Shown here: positions 8,107-15,989 of the stretch, in pieces
Layout of the letters: every line of letters begins with the position of its first letter
Numbering within the stretch: position 1 is the first letter of the stretch
Origin: Agrobacterium tumefaciens
Lineage (GTDB): Bacteria; Pseudomonadota; Alphaproteobacteria; Rhizobiales; Rhizobiaceae
DNA: 64,000 bases
Direction: 5' to 3'
NCBI GenBank assembly: GCA_025559845.1
Contig: CP048469.1
Span: forward strand, 372,001 to 436,000
Position numbers and translations under genes: made by a program
The notes under the pieces: generated by a model
Seen by the model: the letters and a program-made list of their open reading frames with translations, nothing else
Told to the model about the DNA's origin: nothing
The model's database searches: none

Positions 8107-9612
8107 TCAAATAAACAGGGTATACATAATCCAATACAGCAGGGCTGCAAGCAATGCGCTGGACGGAACCGTAATCAGCCAGGCCGCAATGATCGTCATG
8201 AAGTGCGAGCGCCTGACCAGATAACGGCGACGCACCTCTGACGGATTATCCTGAAATTTGTTGAATTTTCCGCCTGTGGCGATAGTGGAGTGAATGACTT
8301 CCTGTCGTCGCCTTGACGTGCGCGTGTACCATTCGCGGAAAAACCCGACGCCGAAAACAGCACCAATTGCCGTGTGCGTGGTGCTGACCGGGAGGCCGAA
8401 ACGGGACGCTACAAGCACTGTCAGGGCCGTTGCCACAGAAACGCAGAATGCCCGCATGGGATTAAGCTTGGTAATCTGCTCGCCAACGAGGCGGATGAGG
8501 CGCGGACCGTAGAGAAGGATACCGCACGAAAGCCCGAATGCGCCGATCAGCATCACCCACAACGGCGCTCGCGCCGAGGTGCTGACGGCCTCGTCATGCA
8601 CGGCGCGTACGATTGCCACCACTGGGCCGATGGAGTTGGAAATGTCGTTGGCACCATGTGCGAAGGACATCAACCCAGCGGCCAGAATGAGTGGCCACTG
8701 GAAAAGCGTCCTCAACGACTGGTTACGATTTTCCAGCCCGTCCGACTGCTTGCGAATGACGGGAACGCATATGCGCCAGGCAACGACGCCGGCGATTAGT
8801 CCCAGCCCACTCGCAGAGCCAAGCGATATATGGAAAATCTGCCGCAGACCAACCCATATCAGGTAGGCCGTAAAAACGCCTGTCATCATGCCGATCAGAA
8901 CGGGAACCCAACGCCGTGCAGCGTCAATCTTTTCCTCGCGATAGATGATGAATTCCTTGATGAATGCGAGGATGGCGATGGCAATGGCGGCTGAGATGAA
9001 CGGCGCAAACATCCATGCAAAGGCGATGCGGCTCAATGAAAGCCAATCGACAGCACTGACGCCATAAGCCGCCACGCCGGCTCCGGCGACACCACCGACG
9101 ACCGTGTGCGTGGTGGAGATCGGCGCCTTTGTCCAAGTCGAGACGTTGACGAGAAGGCCCGCTGCGAGAAGGGCCGACAGCATTGCCCAGGAGAACGCCG
9201 TTCGGTCTGGAATGGTGTCGATGTTGATGATGCCGCTGGAAATTGTCTCCACGACATTGCCGCCAGTGATCAGCGCGCCGGCAATTTCGCAAATGGCGGC
9301 GATAACGAGGGCAATTCCAAGAGGCATCGCCTTGGCGCCAACGGCAGGACCGACATTATTCGTCACGTCGTTCGCGCCGATGTTGATCGCCATATAGGCG
9401 CCAACCATCACGCCGGCGATGATGATAAAGGCGTTGGGATCACCGGTGACGAAAGTGCTGGCGAAAAACGCCGCTAGGACGACAAACATGAAGCCCGCAC
9501 CAACGCCGGCCATTTGTCGGGTCACGTGCAGGGTCGCCTCTTCGACGCGAGTGATCTTGTCGAGATCCTTGTCGAGAGTCGGTTTCATGTTCGATGGCGG
9601 TTTTGTTGCCAT
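8107..9612 (-). CDS. pit: inorganic phosphate transporter, PiT family
   Basis: Low-affinity phosphate-metal/H+ symporter of the inner membrane, 501 residues. The duplicated PHO4 signature is present in both halves: GANDVTNNVGPAVGA near residue 80 and HGANDISNSIGPV near residue 320. About ten hydrophobic helices flank a charged central loop. GAGGT precedes the ATG by about 6 nt. It heads the likely pit-rsmE-gshA transcript. No Pho box was recognised upstream. Confidence 0.94.
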   Translation of the reverse strand: MATKPPSNMKPTLDKDLDKITRVEEATLHVTRQMAGVGAGFMFVVLAAFFASTFVTGDPNAFIIIAGVMVGAYMAINIGANDVTNNVGPAVGAKAMPLGIALVIAAICEIAGALITGGNVVETISSGIINIDTIPDRTAFSWAMLSALLAAGLLVNVSTWTKAPISTTHTVVGGVAGAGVAAYGVSAVDWLSLSRIAFAWMFAPFISAAIAIAILAFIKEFIIYREEKIDAARRWVPVLIGMMTGVFTAYLIWVGLRQIFHISLGSASGLGLIAGVVAWRICVPVIRKQSDGLENRNQSLRTLFQWPLILAAGLMSFAHGANDISNSIGPVVAIVRAVHDEAVSTSARAPLWVMLIGAFGLSCGILLYGPRLIRLVGEQITKLNPMRAFCVSVATALTVLVASRFGLPVSTTHTAIGAVFGVGFFREWYTRTSRRRQEVIHSTIATGGKFNKFQDNPSEVRRRYLVRRSHFMTIIAAWLITVPSSALLAALLYWIMYTLFI

Positions 9613-9762
9613 TCAGACCTCGGTTGCCAGAATTCCTTTTCGTCCGGCAGTTTTGCGGGCTGAAGGTAAGATACAGGAGGATTGTTCCATCTCTTAGGGC
9701 CTTGGGAAAAGAAAGGCCAGAGAGACAGCTTCGTGAAGGTTGGCAGTTTTCAGGTGATGAGG

Positions 9763-10242
9763 CTATTTCGATTGCGTCATCTGTTGGCCGAAAGTCTGCA
9801 TCAACGCTTTAAGCTCCGGCTCGTTGACGCGCAACGCAGCTTCCTCAGGCGTGACCCACTCCAGGGTGCGACTGCCTTTCTCACGGAAATCGTCTGCAAG
9901 TTCGGCCACTTCGAGCAGATGCACTTGAACGCGGCACTGCACGTTCACGCCGCTATTGAGCTTTTTCCGATACTCGTAGAACCCGAATGGCGACTTTTTG
10001 GCCTTGCCGCGAACGCCAGCTTCTTCGAAGGCTTCCTGTTCGGCGACAGCATGTGCTTTTTTTCCACCCATGGGCCAACCCTTGGGAATGACCCAACGTC
10101 CGGTATCACGGCTTGTCAGCAGGAGAACGTCCGGTGTGGCGCGCTTGTCAGAGAAACGATAGCAAAGCGCAGCATATTGCTGCCGCGGTGGTCTGCGGAG
10201 CATCAAGCTGACTTCTGTTGCCAATCGATCCAATATGTTCAA
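9763..10242 (-). CDS. Nudix hydrolase
   Basis: 159-residue Nudix domain protein. The Nudix box runs GGKKAHAV..QEAFEEAGV (about 59-77): the usual REUXEE motif reads QEAFEE, with Gln for the Arg, as in some diphosphoinositol-polyphosphate-phosphohydrolase-like members. The hydrolysed nucleoside diphosphate-X compound is unknown. The longest frame begins with TTG at 10242, with GAGAGG about 10 nt upstream; no ATG lies near. It follows mfppA on the same strand after 169 bp and is probably separate from that operon. Confidence 0.85.
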   Translation of the reverse strand: MNILDRLATEVSLMLRRPPRQQYAALCYRFSDKRATPDVLLLTSRDTGRWVIPKGWPMGGKKAHAVAEQEAFEEAGVRGKAKKSPFGFYEYRKKLNSGVNVQCRVQVHLLEVAELADDFREKGSRTLEWVTPEEAALRVNEPELKALMQTFGQQMTQSK

Positions 10243-10411
10243 CCCTCGAGAACCTCTCTCTATTAACGTGCGTAAATACTAATATAAGGTGTTTGCGGCC
10301 AGGTCCAATGGTGTCCCTGATCGCAATACACGCTTGATTCGATATTGTCTTATTGCTTTTAGGCACCGTCAATATAGGTGGGCTTTATACATGCGCTGAA
10401 ATTAGCGCTGC

Positions 10412-11185
10412 CTAGCGATTGTGCAAACCCCAGTGCAAACCCCAGTGCTGCAGTCCGTCGATCACACCATCAGCCTCTGCTTTTCCGGAGAGAAAGACAC
10501 TGTCCATCGTCGGTGCGAGTGCACGCAGTTCCGGAAGGGCATTGTCGACCACAATGCCTCGCACACCGCTCAATTCGAACATGGCGCGGTCATTGCCGGT
10601 ATCGCCGGCGACAGCCGTTTCGTTCAGGTCGATGCCGAGCTGATGGCAGAGCCAGCTTATGGCGGCACCCTTGTCTGCTGCTCTCGGCAGGATATCGAGG
10701 TCGCGACTGCTGGAATAGACGATGCGGGCGTCAACGCCTGCTCGTGCCAGTGCGGTTTCGACGTCACGCAGTGCCTGTTCATCTGCATCGTGTAAAAACC
10801 AGCTCGATTTCAGGCCGTGCTGATATCGATCCGGCTGCATGGTGACGCCGGATATCCGGGTCATGACGCTTTCTATCGCGTTCGCATCGAAGCCGCTGCC
10901 AAGCGAGTTGGTATAAGCCGTCTCCAGATCTGCTTGGTCGCGGGTGTATAACATCGTGCCTACCCCGCCAAGGATGTAGTCGGGGCGGGGCAACGGCACG
11001 TCTTCAATCAAGGCCAGTTGATCATCGATCAACCTGCCGCTGTTGAAAACCAGGAGCGGTCGCGTTTCGTCCGGCAGCGAATACCAGAAATCGCGGAAAC
11101 GCCGTGTCGCGTCATTGTTGCCAACGACGGTTCCGTCGAGATCGGTGGAAAAAAGGCGCAGCGGTCTCAATCGCCGTCGTTCCAT
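10412..11185 (-). CDS. mfppA: mannosylfructose-phosphate phosphatase (sucrose-phosphatase family)
   Basis: HAD hydrolase that dephosphorylates mannosylfructose-6-phosphate to the non-reducing disaccharide mannosylfructose. The 257 residues have the nucleophile motif DLDGT (15-19), a sucrose-phosphatase-type cap, and the acidic motif GDTGNDRAMF. The 5' end overlaps mfpsA by 19 nt, which supports coupled translation of the pathway pair. The naming follows the enzymes characterised in A. tumefaciens; sucrose-phosphate phosphatase is the alternative. Oddity: the last codons contain an exact 12-nt tandem duplication (10421-10444) that gives HWGLHWGL. Confidence 0.85.
   Translation of the reverse strand: MERRRLRPLRLFSTDLDGTVVGNNDATRRFRDFWYSLPDETRPLLVFNSGRLIDDQLALIEDVPLPRPDYILGGVGTMLYTRDQADLETAYTNSLGSGFDANAIESVMTRISGVTMQPDRYQHGLKSSWFLHDADEQALRDVETALARAGVDARIVYSSSRDLDILPRAADKGAAISWLCHQLGIDLNETAVAGDTGNDRAMFELSGVRGIVVDNALPELRALAPTMDSVFLSGKAEADGVIDGLQHWGLHWGLHNR
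10421..10444. repeat. 12-nt tandem duplication in the mfppA 3' end
   Basis: GTGCAAACCCCA is present twice in direct succession, in frame, duplicating four residues just before the mfppA stop. Confidence 0.9.
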
Positions 11186-12513
11186 GGTTCGGCCCAGTCT
11201 GATTCTTCCAGCACGGGCATCATTGTCCTGCCTTCGACCAGTGCCAGCAACTGCTGGGCAATGCCAGTCCAGGTGAACAGACTGCGAGCCTTGTGCGCGC
11301 CCATACGGGAAAGCCTGCCGTAAAGCCGCTCATGCTTGAATGGCTTCATCATGGTGATGCCGAGATCTTCCTTGTCGAAAGGATCGGCAAACAGTGCGTG
11401 ACGACCATAGCTGATGGCGCGGAAAAGGCCGCCATGGATCGTCACGACAGTTGGTGTGCCGCTGGCCATGGCTTCGATCGCCGTCATGCCGAACGGTTCG
11501 TAGCGGCTCGAGAGAACGAACAAATCCGCTGCGCGGTACATGTCCGGCAGGTCTTCGTCCGATACGTAACCGGAGAAGGCGACCCTGTCTTCAAGCCCAA
11601 GCGATTTCACGCGCTCCTTAAGCTGATTGAGGATCGTCGTTTCCTGCTCGTCCATATTCTCGCCGCCGACGGCGAGATGAAGGCGGGCCTCGGGCTCGCG
11701 TTGCGCCAGAACCGAAAAGCCGTCGATCAGCAGATCGTAACCTTTGTTGGTGGCAAGGCGTCCGAGTGCCAGAACGGTTTTACCTTCAAAGCCGAAACGC
11801 TGACGGATCATCTGGCGAGAGGCGTCCGACACCGGGAAGAAGCGGTTGTCGTCGTAGCCTGGCGGAATCATATGGATATGTTTGCGCTTGAGGCCGTAAT
11901 CCTCGATCAGAACATCCAATTGAACCGGCGTCGTCGCAATCACCATGTCGCAGCTACGATAGATGATGAGTTCGTGCTGGATGCGTTCCTTGAAATTGAA
12001 CTCCAGTTCGAACGTGTCGGCCTTTTCAGGATAGTCCGTCTCCATCTGGCGTTTTTTCCAGATGCCGATCGAATGCGGCGTATGCAGATGCGGGATTTTC
12101 AGGGCTTCAGACAGGCGCTGACCGGCAACGCCGGCGTCCCAGTAATGGCTGTTGATGAACGAGTAGGTCAGATCATTTTTTTTGATGAAGCGCAGTGTGT
12201 TCTCACACCATTCCATCAGATGTCGGTGCAGATACTCTTTCGGGATGAAATCGCGCCCCCCACAGGGAATGCGTACAACGCGGACACGATCATCCACCTC
12301 GTCAAATTCCGGCTGGTCCTCGAAGCGGCGGGTGAAAAGGTCGACCTTGTAGCCGAGTTGTCCAAGCTTGCGCGCGAGTTCGAGGACATAAACAACCTGT
12401 CCTCCGGTATCGGCAGCTCCCAGAGGCGGGTGCGCGGCGACATAGCCATGCGTCGATATGAGAGCTATCCGCGGATAGCGTTCAGTTTCGCTCGTGGTCG
12501 TCATGGGTCCCAT
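11167..12513 (-). CDS. mfpsA: mannosylfructose-phosphate synthase (GT4, sucrose-phosphate-synthase-like)
   Basis: Transfers mannose from GDP-mannose to fructose 6-phosphate in A. tumefaciens; the product is a compatible solute. The GT4 fold is clear: donor-side loop LGAADTGGQVVYV near residue 35, LALGRLATNKGYDLLIDGF in the middle, and the C-terminal RYEPFGMTAIEAMASGTP with the E-x7-E motif. ATGs at 12513 and 12504 are both plausible; a TTG at 12531 is less so, because a candidate promoter ends close to it. A GntR gene lies 103 bp upstream on the same strand. Sucrose-phosphate synthase is the alternative reading. Confidence 0.88.
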   Translation of the reverse strand: MGPMTTTSETERYPRIALISTHGYVAAHPPLGAADTGGQVVYVLELARKLGQLGYKVDLFTRRFEDQPEFDEVDDRVRVVRIPCGGRDFIPKEYLHRHLMEWCENTLRFIKKNDLTYSFINSHYWDAGVAGQRLSEALKIPHLHTPHSIGIWKKRQMETDYPEKADTFELEFNFKERIQHELIIYRSCDMVIATTPVQLDVLIEDYGLKRKHIHMIPPGYDDNRFFPVSDASRQMIRQRFGFEGKTVLALGRLATNKGYDLLIDGFSVLAQREPEARLHLAVGGENMDEQETTILNQLKERVKSLGLEDRVAFSGYVSDEDLPDMYRAADLFVLSSRYEPFGMTAIEAMASGTPTVVTIHGGLFRAISYGRHALFADPFDKEDLGITMMKPFKHERLYGRLSRMGAHKARSLFTWTGIAQQLLALVEGRTMMPVLEESDWAEPWNDGD

Positions 12514-12544
12514 CTTGGTAAATTTTTTCAATCAACCAGATAAA

Positions 12545-12569
12545 AATGCCCTTTGACCGGAAAGGTTCC
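12545..12569 (-). promoter_or_regulatory. candidate EcfG-like stress promoter of mfpsA
   Basis: Read on the minus strand, GGAAC - 16 nt - CATT, against the rhizobial general-stress sigma factor consensus GGAAC-N16/17-CGTT (one mismatch). It would start transcription about 25-30 nt before the mfpsA ATG. Such control would fit an osmoprotectant operon, but the match is short. Confidence 0.3.
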
Positions 12570-12616
12570 AAATAAAAATGATTAAAAAATTTACTGAGAG
12601 CGCCGTTGCGCGTTTT

Positions 12617-13390
12617 TTAAGCGTTGCGGTGTATCTGCCTCAAACGTGAGATCCGGTCCCATTCTTTCGCCTGATGTGCTCTGGCCGTTGTTTCGACAAT
12701 GAAATCGATGTGTGCTTGCGCTGCGGCCCGGGCCGCCGCCGCGTCGCTTCTGTAGATTGCCTCCTGAATGGCGATGTGCTGCTGCAACACGGTATCATGC
12801 GCACCGGGGAGCGAGAAAATGAGATGGCGGTTATAGAAGATGTCGTCGCTCAGCAGACGGTAACAGGAGCGGAGCGTGTGCATCAAAACGATGTTATGGG
12901 CGGCCTCGCCAATGGCGTTGTGAAACTCCACATCACTTGCCAGTTCATCTTCAAACCTGCCGGTCATATGCGCTTCCCGCATGGTTTCGATGATTGCGGC
13001 AAGATTGCTCTTGTCCGGCTCGGTCGCGCGCTGCGCAGCGAGTTCGGCAGCCATGCCTTCGATGTACCGACGATATTCAAGGAAATCACGCGTTGCGCGA
13101 CTATGACGGGTAATCAGTGCGCTCAAGGGATCGGAAAACACCTCGCCGACGATATCGGCAACAAAGGTGCCGCCGCCGTGCCTGCTGACAAGCAGGCCGC
13201 GCGTTTCGAGTTCCTTCAGTGCTTCTCGTAAAATCGGCCGCGAAACGTCAAGTCGCTCGGCAAGGTCTCGCTCGCCGGGCAATCGATCGCCGTCACGCAA
13301 AACGCCGTCGAGAATGAGTTCCTCAAAGCGCAGCACCACTTCCTCGGAGGTGCGTGTGTGCTGTATCTGCGCAAAAAGCGTCTCGTCCAT
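12617..13390 (-). CDS. GntR family regulator, FadR/FCD subfamily
   Basis: 257 residues. The N-terminal winged HTH is at about 12-75 (LPGERDLAERLDVSRPILREALKELETRGLL in part), then an FCD effector domain at about 95-230 with metal-binding-type acidic/His positions (SDVEFHNAI, QHIAIQEAI, AQAHIDFI). FCD regulators usually sense organic acids or sugars. It is upstream of mfpsA on the same strand and about 2.6 kb from glcDEF, so either could be a target; neither link is shown. Confidence 0.9.
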   Translation of the reverse strand: MDETLFAQIQHTRTSEEVVLRFEELILDGVLRDGDRLPGERDLAERLDVSRPILREALKELETRGLLVSRHGGGTFVADIVGEVFSDPLSALITRHSRATRDFLEYRRYIEGMAAELAAQRATEPDKSNLAAIIETMREAHMTGRFEDELASDVEFHNAIGEAAHNIVLMHTLRSCYRLLSDDIFYNRHLIFSLPGAHDTVLQQHIAIQEAIYRSDAAAARAAAQAHIDFIVETTARAHQAKEWDRISRLRQIHRNA

Positions 13391-13657
13391 CGCAGCATTC
13401 TCCAGCAGAAACCTGCCGGAAACTATCAGTGAAGCGCCGCACTGGTCAAATATTCTGTCCAGTTGGTGCGAGCTGCCTGCGTCAACTCGGCATCTGCCCT
13501 TTCAAACTGGCTTTTGTTAAAGCAGGCGTGACGTCAGCGCAGTGCGATTTCTTTCTGGAAGTGCCTCAAAACAAAGACAGGTTGTTTCCGTGACGATTTT
13601 GCCGGCGTGTTGGATGATTTAAGCCGGACTTTGGATAAGGCAGGAGGCGGGATCGCA

Positions 13658-14932
13658 ATGGCCAAGGGTAGATTTGCATTTGCGAGTGCGCCGGAACGGG
13701 CACTTGCGCTCGGCGAAGTCCATGCCAGACCGACGGTGCTTCTGGCGCCGTCGCGCATCATCATCCAACTCGCCTTCATGATGGATGGCGGAGCCTCGGT
13801 CCATCACGCGGTCATCGCTCAAATGTCGCGCAGTCGTGGTATCGCGCCACCGGAACGGGACGCTCGCCACCACGCAATGCCTTGGGGACAGGGCACGTTG
13901 CGGTGGGAGCAGCACACGGAATTCTCAACCTGGTTCTGGGATGGTCCTGCACCTGATGCATTTGGTGGAGATGTCATCGGTGATCCATTCGGTGACGGTT
14001 TCTCGCCGCCTGGGACCCTGATATCGGGTGTACGTCTGGAAGTCCGGCCTGATGTCGGGGCGACGACGGATGCGGAAGCGGTTTTTGATCCGACGAGCCT
14101 CTGTCACAGTGATGTGCGCGGCGGCGAGGCCACCATCCTCACCGATTTCCGACAGGACCGCGATGGCCTGACGCAGATTCTGGTGATTGACCGCGGTTTG
14201 AGCAGCCATGGGCGCGGCGCTTTGGTGCAGAGGCTGCTAGACATCGAAACCTACCGTACGCTTGCCATGCTTGGCCTGCCGATGGCGCAAACTTTATCGC
14301 CGGAAATCCGCCGCATCGAAGATGGATTGACGGCGATTACCCAGCGCATGAAGAACGGTGCGCGGGATGAGGCAGACGCCTTGCTTGCAGAAATGACCCG
14401 GCTTGCCGCCGAACTGGAGGCGAACGCTGCGCTCAGCCTTTATCGCTTCGGCGCCAGTCGCGCTTACGACGGTATCGTGCGGGAACGCATCCGGGCACTG
14501 GCGGAGACGCCGGTACAAGGGCATGAAACCATGGGCAGTTTTCTGGAGCGACGCATGGCGCCCGCCATGCGCACCTGTCAGTCTGTTGAGGAGCGGCAGG
14601 CGAACCTGTCGCGCAAACTCTACCGCGCCACGGCACTTGTCAGAAGCTGGATCGATGTTGAACTGGAACGCCAGAACACGGTGCTTCTCAACACCATGAA
14701 CAAGCGTGCTGCCATGCAACTGCGTCTGCAGCAGACGGTGGAGGGGCTTTCGGTTGCCGCCATCTCCTATTACGTCGTTGGTCTGGTCGGATATCTCACC
14801 AAGGCGATCAGCCATGATGTGCTGCCCGTCGATCCAGCAGTTTTGACGGGTCTTTCCGTTCCCGTAGCGGTTTTGGGTGTCTGGTGGGTGGTGCGGCGCA
14901 TTCGTCGCTCTCATGCCGAGGGCGCACACTGA
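13658..14932 (+). CDS. DUF3422 membrane protein
   Basis: 424-residue protein of the DUF3422 family, function unknown. A soluble N-terminal region carries the family motif LGEVHARP (about 19-26), then predicted helical segments, and the C-terminus has two transmembrane helices (about 365-390 and 395-415) ending in a positively charged tail. The ATG at 13658 is preferred: AGGAGG lies 10 nt upstream, and the GTG at 13607 in the same frame has no such site. Monocistronic by context. Confidence 0.85.
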   Translation: MAKGRFAFASAPERALALGEVHARPTVLLAPSRIIIQLAFMMDGGASVHHAVIAQMSRSRGIAPPERDARHHAMPWGQGTLRWEQHTEFSTWFWDGPAPDAFGGDVIGDPFGDGFSPPGTLISGVRLEVRPDVGATTDAEAVFDPTSLCHSDVRGGEATILTDFRQDRDGLTQILVIDRGLSSHGRGALVQRLLDIETYRTLAMLGLPMAQTLSPEIRRIEDGLTAITQRMKNGARDEADALLAEMTRLAAELEANAALSLYRFGASRAYDGIVRERIRALAETPVQGHETMGSFLERRMAPAMRTCQSVEERQANLSRKLYRATALVRSWIDVELERQNTVLLNTMNKRAAMQLRLQQTVEGLSVAAISYYVVGLVGYLTKAISHDVLPVDPAVLTGLSVPVAVLGVWWVVRRIRRSHAEGAH

Positions 14933-14936
14933 ACCC

Positions 14937-14969
14937 TGGAGCATCGGATCGAAACTGTCCGATGCTCCA
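14937..14969. repeat. 12-bp hairpin between DUF3422 and LysR genes
   Basis: Perfect arms TGGAGCATCGGA and TCCGATGCTCCA around 9 nt, without a U-run. It sits between convergent genes and may end transcription on both sides. It resembles short palindromic repeats common in rhizobial intergenic DNA; copy number elsewhere cannot be judged here. Confidence 0.6.
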
Positions 14970-14978
14970 GCAATTGTG

Positions 14979-15917
14979 TCAGTCGCGCTCCCAATAGGGT
15001 GTCGGACCATAAAGCTCAGCCAGAAAGTCGATGAACAATCGCACCTTGGCAGGCAAAAACTGACGGCTGGGATAAACCGCAGACAGCGTCACGTTCTTTG
15101 AACCTTCGTATCCAGGCAGCACCTGTACCAGCTTGCCGCTGCGCAATTCGTGGCCGATATCCCAGGTTGAACGGAGCGCAATGCCGAGGCCGGAAATCAC
15201 GGTTTCGCGGATCACCTCGCTGGAATTGGTGGTCAGCATACCTTCAGGACGAATGCTGAATGCTCCACCCGGCCCCTCCAGCCGCCAGACATCATTGTTG
15301 TGCGCGGGCAGGCAGCGGTGGCGCTTCAGATCTTCAATCGTCTCAGGCATCCCATGAACTGCAACATAATCCGCGGAAGCGCAGAGAACGCGCCGGACCG
15401 GTGCAAGCCGCCTCGCCACAAGGCTCGAAGAGTTTAGATCGGCAATGCGGATCGCCAGATCGTAGCCGCCTTCAATGATGTCGATGAACTCGTCGCTCAG
15501 AACCAGATTGATCGATAGCTCAGGGTGTCGCTCCATGAAGGTCTTCAGATGCGGTGCGATGTGCATGCGACCAAAGGACGTCGAGGCGGAAATTTTCAGG
15601 GTGCCGTTGACGGTATTGGCGCGGCCCGAGACGAAATCCTCAGCATCTTCCAGCCCTTCGAGAACCGCGCGCACGCGCTCGTAAAATCCCTGTCCCGCCT
15701 CAGTCAGAGATATCCGGCGTGTCGTTCGCTGGAAAAGTCTAGCGCCCAGCTTTTCCTCAAGCCGTTTGATGCGTTTGGAGATGACGGCTGGCGAGTAACC
15801 AAGCTCCTTGGCAGCATGCGACATGCTTCCGGACGCAGCGACGCTCGCAAAGACTTCCAGATCGCCGAGATTGGTCACAGTTGGGCTCCTATTCTTTCCA
15901 AAACGGAAAAAATCCAT
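14979..15917 (-). CDS. LysR family regulator divergent from glcDEF
   Basis: 312 residues with the HTH at about 17-75 (SHAAKELGYSPAVISKRIKRLEEKLG) and an effector domain of the CrgA/DmlR-like group. It is divergent from glcD, and the 72-bp space between the starts contains a perfect 11-bp-arm inverted repeat, so glycolate-responsive control of glcDEF is a reasonable inference. In E. coli the equivalent regulator GlcC is a GntR protein, so a LysR here would be a different solution. Confidence 0.92.
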   Translation of the reverse strand: MDFFRFGKNRSPTVTNLGDLEVFASVAASGSMSHAAKELGYSPAVISKRIKRLEEKLGARLFQRTTRRISLTEAGQGFYERVRAVLEGLEDAEDFVSGRANTVNGTLKISASTSFGRMHIAPHLKTFMERHPELSINLVLSDEFIDIIEGGYDLAIRIADLNSSSLVARRLAPVRRVLCASADYVAVHGMPETIEDLKRHRCLPAHNNDVWRLEGPGGAFSIRPEGMLTTNSSEVIRETVISGLGIALRSTWDIGHELRSGKLVQVLPGYEGSKNVTLSAVYPSRQFLPAKVRLFIDFLAELYGPTPYWERD

Positions 15918-15936
15918 AGCATTTGCCTGAGTTCAA

Positions 15937-15967
15937 TCAAAGTGGTAAAGAAAGAATACCACTTTGA
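15937..15967. promoter_or_regulatory. inverted-repeat operator between LysR gene and glcD
   Basis: Perfect arms TCAAAGTGGTA (15937-15947) and TACCACTTTGA (15957-15967) with a 9-bp spacer, 20 bp from the LysR start and 23 bp from the glcD start. The arrangement is typical of an operator controlling both divergent genes. The inner TGGTA/TACCA is also reminiscent of FCD-type GntR sites. Confidence 0.65.
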
Positions 15968-15989
15968 GGATAGTGCAGCGGGAGGAACG

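Noticed and set aside
11293..12543. 416-codon open frame antisense to mfpsA
   Set aside because: Covers the clear GT4 enzyme on the other strand and encodes no known family.
13441..13463. ACTGG...CCAGT upstream of the GntR gene as an autoregulatory operator
   Set aside because: Only 5-bp arms with a 13-bp spacer; too weak to list.
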